Below are positions 27,774 to 36,488 of a DNA stretch of 64,000 bases, in pieces (position 1 is the stretch's first letter; the number at the start of each line of letters is the position of its first letter). Under the pieces are notes generated by a model. The model saw only the letters and a program-made list of their open reading frames with translations. It was not told where the DNA came from and did not search any database. Source of the stretch: Faecalispora sporosphaeroides DSM 1294 (lineage in GTDB: Bacteria; Bacillota; Clostridia; Oscillospirales; Acutalibacteraceae); the NCBI GenBank assembly GCA_000383295.1, contig KB911068.1:1-64000 (forward strand). Reading direction: 5' to 3'. Made by a program: the position numbers and the translations under genes.

Positions 27774-28520
27774 ATGCTGAAACGAATGATAAGCCTTCTG
27801 CTCACTGCGGGAATGCTGTTCTGTATGGGGAGCGCGCAGGCGTTTGCCGCCGAAGCGCCGCAGACAGTCGGCAGCGAAGCGTTTATGAAGTCGCGCACCA
27901 GAGTGGAGCAGCCCGCGTTCCGGGTGTATCTCAGCCCGTCGCCGCAGTATTATAATCTGTATCCCGATGGGAAAACCGAAGAGGATTATATGCGGCAGAT
28001 CGCCAACTGGATGGCCCAGTATCTGCACGAATATGGCATTGAAACCATCATTGCGCCGTCGAGCGCACAGGTTCCCGCAAGCGAGTGGGGCACGATGCTG
28101 CAGGCGCGCGCGGAACAGGCCGCGCAGAACAACTGTACCCTGTATCTTTCCATCCACTCCAACGCCGCGCCGGAGGCGCTCTCCGGGCAGTATAACGGCT
28201 GTTTCATTTACTATCAGACCAATTTGCCCATGAGCGGGCTCTGGGCCCAGATTGTAAAAGATAATTTCATTTACCCCGAGAAAGATAAGATCAAGCTGGC
28301 GAACAACCAGACCTTAACGGAGATGGCTTACCCCGAAATGCCTGCGCTGCTGGTACAGACGGCGTTCCACGATTACCCGCGCGATGCGGACTGGATTATG
28401 CACAACACACAGCGGATCGCCGCGAATCTTTCGTATTCCATCGCGCAGTATCGCAAAGAATATTACGGCGTACCGATTCAGGAGATCACAAACCCTTATT
28501 TGGCAATTCCGTTTTTATAA
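27774..28520 (+). CDS. Secreted Amidase_3-like protein with altered zinc site
   Basis: The 248-residue protein has a signal peptide (MLKRMISLLLTAGMLFCMGS... cleaved near AFA-AE) and an N-acetylmuramoyl-L-alanine amidase fold: a VYLSPSPQYYN first strand, a TEEDYM helix, YLSIHSNAAPEA with the zinc His near residue 143 and a late Glu-containing strand. The first zinc His, normally in DPGHGG, is replaced by SPSPQ. Clostridial variants with SPSxQ exist, so it may use another ligand or be a non-catalytic wall binder. ATG at 27774 has GGGGGAAG upstream. Followed by a terminator. Confidence 0.8.
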   Translation: MLKRMISLLLTAGMLFCMGSAQAFAAEAPQTVGSEAFMKSRTRVEQPAFRVYLSPSPQYYNLYPDGKTEEDYMRQIANWMAQYLHEYGIETIIAPSSAQVPASEWGTMLQARAEQAAQNNCTLYLSIHSNAAPEALSGQYNGCFIYYQTNLPMSGLWAQIVKDNFIYPEKDKIKLANNQTLTEMAYPEMPALLVQTAFHDYPRDADWIMHNTQRIAANLSYSIAQYRKEYYGVPIQEITNPYLAIPFL

Positions 28521-28543
28521 TCGGATCACCGCCACACAGAGAA

Positions 28544-28570
28544 GCGGCCGGCCAGACGCCGGCTGTTTTT
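28544..28570 (+). terminator. Intrinsic terminator after the amidase-like gene
   Basis: GCCGGC at 28547-28552 and 28558-28563 form the core stem, extended by flanking pairs, followed by TTTTT. Confidence 0.8.
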
Positions 28571-28671
28571 GTGCGGAGAATCGGGTGGCTCCGGTGGCCT
28601 CTTTTCTGTATTCGGCCGAAGCCGAAAGGGGGAGAAAGCACGGGGCAGAGAGATCGCCGGGGCGGTTGGTC

Positions 28672-28999
28672 TTGCTTTCCACCCCAAAGAGCGGTATAAT
28701 AATCTATTATCCGGCAAAATAACAGCCGGAGAGAGCCGGTGTTTTAAAGCGGTAAACCGCGTGCCGCTTGCGGCCGCTTTCTCTGTCTATTAGAACCTCA
28801 CGCCGTTCGCAGCGGCTGAAAGAGCTTTGAAACTTGAAGCGGGGGAATATGCCTGCCGCTTGAGGATGAATCATTTGGTTCCCGCCGCCCGTAAAAGCGA
28901 GGGGCATCTGATTCCCATTTATAGATTCAGAAGAGGAAGGGCCGGGCCAACGCCTCATGGGCGGGTCAGCGGCTTTTTAGGAAGGAATTAAACAGTATT
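28672..28999 (+). promoter_or_regulatory. Promoter and about 290-nt structured leader of the DEAD-box helicase gene
   Basis: TTGCTT (28672-28677), 17 bp, TATAAT (28695-28700) is a strong promoter. From about 28707 to the ATG at 29000 there is no gene. The leader contains several short stems: CCGGC/GCCGG near 28712-28730, GCGGT/ACCGC near 28750, GCCG/CGGC near 28802 and AAGCGG/CCGCTT near 28838-28863. Long, autoregulatory leaders are known for cold-induced RNA helicases in other bacteria, so this may be a thermosensitive or feedback element; no known family was matched. Confidence 0.5.
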
Positions 29000-30784
29000 A
29001 TGAATTTTCAGGAACTCAATTTGATTGCGCCTATTTTGAAAGCACTGCAGGAGGAGCAGTACGAGGCGCCGTCTCCCATTCAGGAAAAAGCGATTCCGCC
29101 CGCCCTTTTAGGCCGGGATGTATTGGGCTGCGCACAAACGGGAACCGGTAAAACGGCCGCGTTTGCCGTGCCGATTCTGCAAAGGCTGAACGCGCAGCCG
29201 CCCGTGCCCAAGGGGCAAAAGCGCGCCATTCGCTCGCTGATTCTCACCCCGACGCGCGAGCTTGCCATTCAAATCGGCGAAAGCCTGCACGCCTACGGCA
29301 GATATTTGCCTCTGCGCAGCGAGGTGATTTTCGGCGGCGTTTCGCAGGTGCCGCAGGTAAACAGCCTGAACAGAGGAGTGGACATCCTTGTTGCGACGCC
29401 CGGCCGCCTGAATGATTTGATTCAGCAGGGCTTTATCGATTTGGGCGCGGTTCAGATCTTTGTTCTGGACGAGGCCGACAGAATGCTCGACATGGGCTTT
29501 ATTCACGACGTAAAGCGCGTGATCACCCATCTGCCCCGGCAAAAGCAAACGCTGTTTTTCTCTGCAACCATGCCGCCCGAAATTACCGAGCTGGTGGATT
29601 CTCTGCTTGTAGACCCCTTTAAGGTGGCGGTCGCGCCGGTTTCCTCCACAGCGGAGGCGATCGAGCAGTCCGTGTATTTTGTGGACAAGGGCAATAAGCC
29701 GAAGCTGCTCATCGAGCTGCTCAAGCACGCCGAAATCGAGTCGGCATTGGTGTTTACGCGCACCAAGCACGGAGCCGACCGTGTGGCTCGCGAGCTTGTC
29801 CGCGCGAAGATTCAGGCGCAGGCCATTCACGGCAACAAGTCGCAGACGGCGCGCCAGCAGGCTCTTTCCAGCTTTAAAGCCCGCCAGATTCGCGTTCTGG
29901 TGGCGACTGATATCGCCGCCCGCGGCATCGACATCGACGAGCTGTCCCATGTTATCAACTACGATCTGCCGAACGTGCCCGAAACATATGTGCACCGCAT
30001 TGGCCGTACCGGCCGCGCGGGGCTCGACGGAACGGCGATCTCGTTCTGCAACATCGATGAAAAGCCGTATCTGAAAGACATCGAAGCGCTGATCGGCAAG
30101 CCGGTTCCCGTTGTGGAGGATCACCCTTACCCGATGCAGGTATTCACGCTGACGCCGCCGAAGCAGCCAACGCCGCGCCCGCAGCGTGCACAGCAGCCAC
30201 AGCACCGCGAAAAGCAGCGGAGCGAGGGCACCCAGCGGCAGGAGCGTCCGCGCCAGGCGGAGAAGGCGAACGATGCGCCGAAGCGGCAGGCGCAGCCGAA
30301 GTCGGCTGCAAAAACAAAGCAGCGAAAGGTGCGTAAGGATGCCGCGGTCCGCCCGGCGCAGGCGGGGCGGACGGAATCCGCCGAAAAACCTGCGCAAAAG
30401 CAGGCTGCCGAGCCCAAAAGGCAGGCGGTCAAAGCGCCGCGTACGCCCAAACCCGAACCTGCGGCCAGACGAGCGCAGCAGGAGCCTGCCGCCGTAAAAA
30501 CGGAGCCGCGCGCAGCCAGGGAGCAAAGCGCAGCGAAGCCCCCCGAAAAGCGTGAAGCCGCGGCAAAAGACGCGGCCCGCCGCGCCCCTAGGGAACAGCT
30601 GGAGCGTCAGCCGGAGCAAGAACGCCGTAGCGCACCTGCCCCGGAAAAGAAAGAGGATTACCTCACCTCTCTGGGCCCGCGCAAAAAGGGCGAGCCGCCG
30701 CGCCCCCTGCTGACCAGGGAACACACGTCGAAAAAGCCTGCGGACCAGTTTTTGTCCGACAAACCGTATTTCCGGAAGGGATAA
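29000..30784 (+). CDS. DEAD-box RNA helicase with long basic low-complexity tail
   Basis: The 594-residue protein has the two RecA-like domains with Q motif ([10 protein letters not shown]), AQTGTGKT near residue 47, [29 protein letters not shown] near 160, [16 protein letters not shown] near 310 and [10 protein letters not shown] near 333. After about 380 comes a 200-residue tail rich in Arg, Gln, Ala, Pro and Lys, similar in kind to RhlE/CsdA tails that bind structured RNA. It ends with [15 protein letters not shown]. Likely role: ribosome assembly or RNA decay at low temperature. Expression is probably controlled by the long leader. Confidence 0.93.
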   Translation: MNFQELNLIAPILKALQEEQYEAPSPIQEKAIPPALLGRDVLGCAQTGTGKTAAFAVPILQRLNAQPPVPKGQKRAIRSLILTPTRELAIQIGESLHAYGRYLPLRSEVIFGGVSQVPQVNSLNRGVDILVATPGRLNDLIQQGFIDLGAVQIFVLDEADRMLDMGFIHDVKRVITHLPRQKQTLFFSATMPPEITELVDSLLVDPFKVAVAPVSSTAEAIEQSVYFVDKGNKPKLLIELLKHAEIESALVFTRTKHGADRVARELVRAKIQAQAIHGNKSQTARQQALSSFKARQIRVLVATDIAARGIDIDELSHVINYDLPNVPETYVHRIGRTGRAGLDGTAISFCNIDEKPYLKDIEALIGKPVPVVEDHPYPMQVFTLTPPKQPTPRPQRAQQPQHREKQRSEGTQRQERPRQAEKANDAPKRQAQPKSAAKTKQRKVRKDAAVRPAQAGRTESAEKPAQKQAAEPKRQAVKAPRTPKPEPAARRAQQEPAAVKTEPRAAREQSAAKPPEKREAAAKDAARRAPREQLERQPEQERRSAPAPEKKEDYLTSLGPRKKGEPPRPLLTREHTSKKPADQFLSDKPYFRKG

Positions 30785-30820
30785 GTCGTTTTTCTGCGGA
30801 AAATATAAAACGGAGATCAT

Positions 30821-30854
30821 CAGCCGGCAGAACACAGCTTCTGCCGGCTGTTTT
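30821..30854 (+). terminator. Intrinsic terminator between helicase and mutY
   Basis: CAGCCGGCAGAA/TTCTGCCGGCTG with a 6-nt loop followed by TTTT. The mutY ribosome site begins only 5 nt later, so mutY must rely on read-through or a promoter inside the helicase gene. Confidence 0.85.
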
Positions 30855-30873
30855 GGCAGAAAGGGGTACCACA

Positions 30874-31938
30874 TTGAACGCATCGCCCGATCTAAATAGA
30901 ATTGTTCAGCCGCTTCTTTCCTGGTACGGCCGGGCGGCCCGCGTGCTGCCGTGGCGGGAAAATCCGCAGCCGTACCGCGTGTGGGTATCTGAAATCATGC
31001 TGCAGCAAACGCGGGTGGAAGCGGTAAAGCCCTATTACGAGCGCTTTTTGTCGGCCCTGCCCACGGTGGAAGCGCTTGCCGGCGCGCCGGAGGAGCTGCT
31101 GCTCAAGCTCTGGGAGGGCCTTGGGTATTACAACCGCGTGCGCAATCTGCAGCGCGCCGCGCTCGTAATGAAAGAGCGGTACGGCGGGCAGGTTCCCGCA
31201 TCGTTTGAAGCGCTTCTGGCTCTGCCGGGCTTTGGCGAATATACGGCGGGCGCGGTGGCCTCCATCGCATTCGGGATTCGCGTTCCCGCGGTGGACGGCA
31301 ACGTGCTGCGCGTGATCTCGCGCCTGACGGCCGACCGCCGCGATATGAAAGACGCCGCGGTAAAGCGTCAGATCACCGGGGCAGTGCGCGAAATACTGCC
31401 CGAACGGGCGGGGGATTTCAATCAGTCGCTGATGGAGCTCGGCGCTACCGTCTGCCTGCCGAACGGCGCGCCGCTGTGCCTGCTGTGTCCCTTAAACGGC
31501 CTGTGTGCCGCTTACCGGCAAGGGATAGCCGCCGAGCTGCCGGTGAAAACAGCGAAGCGCCCCCGAGCAATAGAGGAGCGCACGGTGTTCCTCCTGTGTA
31601 CGGAGGATCGGGTGGCGCTGCGCCGACGGCCGGCGAAGGGGCTTTTGGCCGGGCTGTGGGAGCTTCCCGGCGTGCCGGGGGTATTTTCCCCCGAGGGGGC
31701 CGAGGATCAGCTGCGTGAATGGGGCCTTTCGGAATTTATCTTGCAGCCTCTGCCCAAGGCAAAGCACATCTTTACGCACCGCGAATGGCACATGACGGCG
31801 TATGCCGTCCGCGTTTCGCGCCCGTTCGGGGAGTTTGTCTGGGCGACGTATCGGGAGCTTTTGGAGGAATACGCGCTGCCCTCCGCCTTTAAATCTTACG
31901 CGGACATGCTGAAAGATTGGATTTCGGTTGATATTTAA
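30874..31938 (+). CDS. mutY: A/G-specific adenine glycosylase MutY
   Basis: The protein of about 354 residues has an N-terminal HhH-GPD glycosylase domain (SEIMLQQTRVEAVKPYY with catalytic Glu, LPGFGEYTAGAVASIAFG hairpin, VDGNVLRV with catalytic Asp near 130), a [4Fe-4S] cluster motif and a C-terminal NUDIX-like domain (PAKGLLAGLWELPG). The cluster is CLPNGAPLCLLCPLNGLC; its first spacing is seven residues instead of the usual six. MutY removes adenine opposite 8-oxoguanine. The start is TTG at 30874, with AAAGGGG 7 nt upstream; an in-frame TTG at 30853 lies in the terminator. Confidence 0.93.
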   Translation: MNASPDLNRIVQPLLSWYGRAARVLPWRENPQPYRVWVSEIMLQQTRVEAVKPYYERFLSALPTVEALAGAPEELLLKLWEGLGYYNRVRNLQRAALVMKERYGGQVPASFEALLALPGFGEYTAGAVASIAFGIRVPAVDGNVLRVISRLTADRRDMKDAAVKRQITGAVREILPERAGDFNQSLMELGATVCLPNGAPLCLLCPLNGLCAAYRQGIAAELPVKTAKRPRAIEERTVFLLCTEDRVALRRRPAKGLLAGLWELPGVPGVFSPEGAEDQLREWGLSEFILQPLPKAKHIFTHREWHMTAYAVRVSRPFGEFVWATYRELLEEYALPSAFKSYADMLKDWISVDI

Positions 31939-31982
31939 AAATCTGGTTAGTATAATATGGTAGAAGCAGTCTACTTTATGAT

Positions 31983-32028
31983 AAAAAAACAGCGGCTGCT
32001 TTCCCCGCTTTTGCCGGGGCGAGCAGCG
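31983..32028 (-). terminator. Terminator-like hairpin reading on the minus strand
   Basis: GCTGCT/AGCAGC enclosing CCCCG/CGGGG forms a strong stem. The run of A at 31983-31989 becomes a U-run only for a minus-strand transcript, yet no minus-strand gene lies here. It may end an antisense transcript over murD. Confidence 0.5.
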
Positions 32029-32091
32029 CATACTATCGTTTCAAATAAAAGTGAGGCGGAAGCGAAAACCGAGTGAGAGAAGCGGGGGCGT

Positions 32092-33489
32092 ATGGGAATG
32101 GACAGCAGGGTACGAACCTTTTTTGAGGGATTGCAAGGAAAAAAAGTGGCCTTCTGCGGGATCGGCGGGAGCAATCTGCCGCTGATCCGGATTTTTTTGG
32201 AGCATGGCGCCACGGTGCAGGCGCGCGACCGGCGGCAAAGGGAGCAGCTGGGCGATACGGCACGGCAGCTCGAGGAACTGGGCGCGGAGCTTTGCCTGGG
32301 TGAGGACTATTTAAAGAACCTGGATGCGGATGTGATTTTCCGCACGCCGGGGATGAAGTTTTTTCTGCCGGAGCTGGATCAGGCCAGAAAAGAGGGGCGG
32401 GCCGTCACGTCGGAGATGGAAGTGTTCTTCGACCTCTGCCCGTGCAAAATCTATGCGGTGACCGGCAGCGACGGCAAAACCACCACCACTACCATCATTT
32501 CAAAGCTGCTTGAGTCTGCGGGGAAGAAAGTGCATCTTGGCGGGAACATTGGCAAGCCCCTGCTGCCCGAAATCACTTCCATTGAACCGGGGGACGTGGC
32601 GGTGGTGGAGCTTTCCAGCTTTCAGCTGATTTCGATGCGCAAAAGCCCCGATGTGGCGGTGGTGACGAACGTTTCGCCGAATCATCTGGATATCCATAAG
32701 GACATGACGGAGTACGTGGAGGCTAAAAAGAACATCGTGCGGCACCAGAACGCGTTCAGCAGCGCGGTCATCAACGCGGACAACGCCATTGCCGCCGGCT
32801 TTGCGGAATCCGTGCGCGGGCAGGTGCGCCTGTTCAGCCGCCGTCGGGCCAGTGTCTATGGGGCCTGGCTGCGAGAGGACGGGATGATTTTGGCGGGCGA
32901 TACCGAAATCATGCCCGCCTCCGACATTCTGCTCCCCGGAATGCACAATGTGGAAAATTACCTGGCGGCGATTTCCGCCGTTTGGGGAGAGGTGGACGCC
33001 GAGTCTATCCGCAAGGTCGCGAGGGAATTTTCCGGCGTTCAGCACCGCATGGAGCTGGTGCGCGAGCTCGGCGGCGTCAAATATTACAACGATTCCATCG
33101 GCACCAGCCCCACCCGAACCATCAGCGGAACTCTGTCCGTCTATCCGGATAAGATCATCCTGCTTGCGGGCGGGTACGACAAGCATCTTCCGTTTGAAGA
33201 GCTGGGCAAGGCGATCGTGGAAAAGGTAAAGCTGCTCATCCTGATGGGCCAGACGGCGGATAAGATTGAAGAGAGCGTGAAAGCGGCGCCCGAGTACCAG
33301 CCCGGCCGGCCAGAGATTCTGCGGGTGGGCGGAATGGAGGAGGCTGTGCTGGCCGCTTACAAGGCGGCAAAGAGCGGCGACATCGTGTCGCTTTCGCCGG
33401 CCTGCGCAAGCTTTGACCAATATACAAGCTTTGAGGTGCGTGGCTACCACTTTAAACAGCTGGTGAACGCGCTGCCGGGAACAAAATGA
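32092..33489 (+). CDS. murD: UDP-N-acetylmuramoyl-L-alanine:D-glutamate ligase MurD
   Basis: The 465-residue protein has the three Mur ligase domains: N-terminal UDP-binding (KVAFCGIGGSNLPL), central ATPase with P-loop VTGSDGKTTTT near 122 and NVSPNHLDIHKDM near 200, and C-terminal AGGYDKHLPFEEL near 363. MurD adds D-Glu to UDP-MurNAc-L-Ala in peptidoglycan synthesis. It lies outside a dcw cluster here. Note SDGKT instead of the usual TNGKT. Its ribosome site is weak (GGGGGC). A strong terminator follows. Confidence 0.92.
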   Translation: MGMDSRVRTFFEGLQGKKVAFCGIGGSNLPLIRIFLEHGATVQARDRRQREQLGDTARQLEELGAELCLGEDYLKNLDADVIFRTPGMKFFLPELDQARKEGRAVTSEMEVFFDLCPCKIYAVTGSDGKTTTTTIISKLLESAGKKVHLGGNIGKPLLPEITSIEPGDVAVVELSSFQLISMRKSPDVAVVTNVSPNHLDIHKDMTEYVEAKKNIVRHQNAFSSAVINADNAIAAGFAESVRGQVRLFSRRRASVYGAWLREDGMILAGDTEIMPASDILLPGMHNVENYLAAISAVWGEVDAESIRKVAREFSGVQHRMELVRELGGVKYYNDSIGTSPTRTISGTLSVYPDKIILLAGGYDKHLPFEELGKAIVEKVKLLILMGQTADKIEESVKAAPEYQPGRPEILRVGGMEEAVLAAYKAAKSGDIVSLSPACASFDQYTSFEVRGYHFKQLVNALPGTK

Positions 33490-33494
33490 GATTG

Positions 33495-33531
33495 CGGCTT
33501 TCCCCCGCCAAAGGCGGGGGAAAGCCGGGTT
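33495..33531 (+). terminator. Intrinsic terminator after murD
   Basis: CGGCTTTCCCCCGCC and GGCGGGGGAAAGCCG form a 15-bp stem with a 3-nt loop, followed by GGGTTTT. Confidence 0.88.
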
Positions 33532-33573
33532 TTGATCTTTTACAGGAAGTTTACGAGAGAAAGAGGAATCAGC

Positions 33574-34602
33574 ATGGAACATTTGCAGGAGCTCCTGTTT
33601 CGCCTTTGCTCCGCGCCCGGGATGTCCGGTGCGGAGGCAGCCGCCGTGAAGGCGGCGGAACGGGAGCTGAAACAATACGGGGCCATTTCTTACGATCCGC
33701 TGGGGAACCTTGTCTGCCAAATGGGCAATGCGGGGGCAAAGCGGCGGATTCTGCTGGACGCGCACATCGACCAGATCGGCCTTCTGGTGGCAGGCATCAC
33801 CGAGAGGGGCTTTCTGCGCCTGGCCGCCTGCGGCGGCGTGGATCGCCGCGCCCTGCCCGGCACCTCGGTGACGGTATTCGGCCGCGAGCTTTTGCGCGGC
33901 GTGGTGTGCTGCCTGCCGCCGCATCTGGTGGAGGGCGGCGAGGAAAAGGTGGAGCCGGTTGACAAAATGTACGTGGATGTCGGCTTGAGCAGGGAAGAAG
34001 CGGAACGCCTGGTCACTCCGGGCGATCGGATTTTGTGGGAGATCACGCCCCGCGCTCTTTTGAATGGCAGGTTTACCGCTGCCGGGCTTGACAACCGCGC
34101 GGGTGTGTGTACGATGATCCGCTGTGCGGAGCTGCTGGCGAAAAAAGAGCTGAACTGCTCCGTGACCATCCTGCTCAGCACGCGCGAGGAGGTGGGTGGC
34201 CAGGGGGCCAAAACGGGCGCGTTTGCGCATGACCCCACCGAGGCGATCACGGTGGACGTCAGCTTTGCCCGGCAGCCCGGTGTGCCGGAGCGGAAAAGCG
34301 GAAAGCTGTCCGCCGGGCCGATGATCGGCATCGCTCCCACGCTCGATCAGCAAATGACCGACGAACTGGTTCGTCTGGCAAAAAAGCGCGAAATACCGTT
34401 CCAGTACGAAGTGATGGGCGGCACGACCGGCACGAACGCGGATTCCATCGCAACGGCGCGCTCCGGCGTGCGGTGCGCGCTGGCCTCGGTGCCGCTGCGC
34501 TACATGCACACGCCGGTAGAGGTGATCGATACCGTGGACATTGAGAATACGGCGAGGCTTTTGGCCGCGTATATCGGGGAGGGGAACGTATGGCAGATGT
34601 AA
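33574..34602 (+). CDS. M42 family aminopeptidase (first copy)
   Basis: The 342-residue protein has the M42 metal motifs: DAHIDQIGLLV near residue 68, AAGLDNRAGVC near 170, REEVGGQGAK near 208, and the late RYMHTPVEVID near 310. M42 enzymes are di-metal tetrahedral aminopeptidases that trim peptides in the cytoplasm. Start at 33574 has AAGAGGAAT upstream and fits the family. The gene overlaps the second M42 gene by 13 nt; the two may form a hetero-complex, as proposed for some paired M42 peptidases. Confidence 0.92.
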   Translation: MEHLQELLFRLCSAPGMSGAEAAAVKAAERELKQYGAISYDPLGNLVCQMGNAGAKRRILLDAHIDQIGLLVAGITERGFLRLAACGGVDRRALPGTSVTVFGRELLRGVVCCLPPHLVEGGEEKVEPVDKMYVDVGLSREEAERLVTPGDRILWEITPRALLNGRFTAAGLDNRAGVCTMIRCAELLAKKELNCSVTILLSTREEVGGQGAKTGAFAHDPTEAITVDVSFARQPGVPERKSGKLSAGPMIGIAPTLDQQMTDELVRLAKKREIPFQYEVMGGTTGTNADSIATARSGVRCALASVPLRYMHTPVEVIDTVDIENTARLLAAYIGEGNVWQM

Positions 34603-35624
34603 CGCTTTTGCAGCGGCTTTGCGAGCTTCACGGCATTTCAGGCCGTGAGCGGCAGGTGGCCGACGCTGTTTTAGAAGAGATTTCCCCGTTTGCGACCACG
34701 GTGCGCAAGGATGCGCTGGGAAACATCATCGCGTTTAAAAAGGGGGCGAAGGAGCCGGCCGTTCGGCTGATGCTCAGTGCCCATATGGACGAGGTGGGCC
34801 TGATCGTGACGCACATCGGCGAAAGCGGCCTGCTCAAATTTGCGGAGGTCGGCGGGATCGATCGCCGGGTTCTGTGCGCCAAGCCGGTTCTGGTGGGCGG
34901 AACGGTTCCGGGGGTCATCGGCGCAAAGCCGATTCATCTGCTCGAAGGGGAAGAGAAGGGCAAATCAGTGCCTGTTTCAGATCTGTACATTGATATCGGT
35001 GCCAAGGACAAGGCCGACGCGGAACGCTATGTCTCGCCCGGGGATTTTGTTGTATTCGACGCGGGATTCCACCGCGGGTGCGGTACGATCCTTTCCCGTG
35101 CGCTGGATGACCGCGCGGGCTGCGCCATTTTGATCGATATGATCAGGGAAGAGCTTCCGTATGACATGACCTTCGTGTTCTGCGTGCAGGAGGAGGTCGG
35201 TCTGCGCGGCTCGGCAGTCGCGGCCTATACGGTCGATCCGCAGGCGGCGATTGTGGTGGAGACCACCACCGCGGGCGACATTGCCGGTGTGGAGCCGGAG
35301 CGGCAGGTGTGCCATGTGGGGCAGGGGCCGGTGCTTTCCTTTATGGACCGCCGCACGATTTATGACAAGCCCTATTTTGATTTGGCCATGAGGCTTGCCG
35401 AAGAACAGGAGATTCCCTGCCAGACAAAGCAGGCGGTAGCGGGGGGCAACGACGCGGGCGCGATTCACACGGTGCGCGGCGGCGTGAGAACCATCGCGGT
35501 CTCGATCGCGTGCCGGTATTTGCACGGCCCCGCGAGCCTGATCGCCGAGCAGGATTACCACGACACCGAGCGTCTGGTACGCGGACTGGCGGCGCGCATC
35601 GCAGCTGGAGAGGGCGCGCAGTGA
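34590..35624 (+). CDS. M42 family aminopeptidase (second copy)
   Basis: The 344-residue protein has the same motifs as its neighbour: SAHMDEVGLIV near residue 66, RALDDRAGCAI near 170, QEEVGLRGSAV near 207 and CRYLHGPASLI near 310. It starts inside the first copy (13-nt overlap), so they are translated together. Sequence divergence between copies suggests different peptide preference instead of a recent duplication. It is followed by an overlapping acetyltransferase gene. Confidence 0.92.
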   Translation: MADVTLLQRLCELHGISGRERQVADAVLEEISPFATTVRKDALGNIIAFKKGAKEPAVRLMLSAHMDEVGLIVTHIGESGLLKFAEVGGIDRRVLCAKPVLVGGTVPGVIGAKPIHLLEGEEKGKSVPVSDLYIDIGAKDKADAERYVSPGDFVVFDAGFHRGCGTILSRALDDRAGCAILIDMIREELPYDMTFVFCVQEEVGLRGSAVAAYTVDPQAAIVVETTTAGDIAGVEPERQVCHVGQGPVLSFMDRRTIYDKPYFDLAMRLAEEQEIPCQTKQAVAGGNDAGAIHTVRGGVRTIAVSIACRYLHGPASLIAEQDYHDTERLVRGLAARIAAGEGAQ

Positions 35625-36382
35625 TTCGTCTGGTCACGGAAAAAGAGCTTCCTCTGCTGGAGCGCTTTTGTGAGGGCAGCCCGTTTGGGTGCAAAATTGC
35701 GGGCTTGCAGCGGGCGTATGGCCTTTTGCTGCCGTTTGCCCGCTTCTGGGTACAAACAGACGAGCACGGAAAAATCACCGCCGCCGTATCCTCGCTGGAC
35801 GGCGCCTCGGTTCTGCATTTGAAAAGCACGGCGGATGGGGACGAGCTGAAAGAATTCCTGTCCGCCGCCGGGTGCCGTACTCTTCTCTGCGGGGAGAGCG
35901 CGGCACATGCTCTGTATGGAGCGCCAAACAGAGCGGGAGAAGTGTTCGTTTGCTCCGCGGACCTGGAAGAATCCGTGACGGCGGGCGGCGCAAAACTGCT
36001 GGAGGAAGTGCCGGTTCGCGCGCTGTTTTCCCTGCTGTGCGAGTGCGGGGAGCAGAGGGCCGGGCAGTTTGAACCGTTTTATCTGGATGTTTCCCATCGC
36101 GTGCGCCACGGGGCGTGCTTGACGCAAGGGGCATATTTTTCGGACAGGCCGGTCGCCTGCGCCATGGCCGGCAGCATTACAAAAACAGATGCCGTTTTGT
36201 CGGCGGTAGCGGTACATCCCGATTTTCGCCGAAGGGGACTTGGCGGCGCGGTCGTCCGGGCGCTGCTTTTGCGTCTGTCGCCCAGAGCGGTGTATGTGCT
36301 GTGCGAAAATGAGCGGGCCGCGCTGTTTTACCGGTCGCTGTCCTTTTCTCCGGCGGGCCGGTGGGCCGAGCTGGATTTTTAG
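35621..36382 (+). CDS. GNAT family N-acetyltransferase
   Basis: GTG at 35621 overlaps the M42 stop as GTGA. The 253-residue protein has a weakly conserved N-terminal half and a C-terminal GNAT core: CAMAGSITKTDAVLSAVAVHPDFRRRGLGGAVV (about 180-212) with the acetyl-CoA loop RRGLGG and a late CENERAALFYRSLSF. Substrate unknown. Translational coupling to two peptidases suggests it may act on peptides or amino acids they release. Confidence 0.85.
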   Translation: MIRLVTEKELPLLERFCEGSPFGCKIAGLQRAYGLLLPFARFWVQTDEHGKITAAVSSLDGASVLHLKSTADGDELKEFLSAAGCRTLLCGESAAHALYGAPNRAGEVFVCSADLEESVTAGGAKLLEEVPVRALFSLLCECGEQRAGQFEPFYLDVSHRVRHGACLTQGAYFSDRPVACAMAGSITKTDAVLSAVAVHPDFRRRGLGGAVVRALLLRLSPRAVYVLCENERAALFYRSLSFSPAGRWAELDF

Positions 36383-36488
36383 TATCCGCCGCCGATCCGG
36401 GCAGGCGGCGGCCGGATGCGAAAACCGGTCAATCGCGGGATCGTCCGCAGGGCGACCCGTCATTCAGAAACATAAGGGAGCAAACAGT

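Noticed and set aside
29108-30883. 591-codon minus-strand frame over the helicase gene
   Set aside because: Produced by the GC-rich Arg/Gln/Ala tail read backwards; no motifs.
32500-34509. 669-codon minus-strand frame across murD and the first M42 gene
   Set aside because: Spans two well-supported plus-strand genes and their terminator; no domain.
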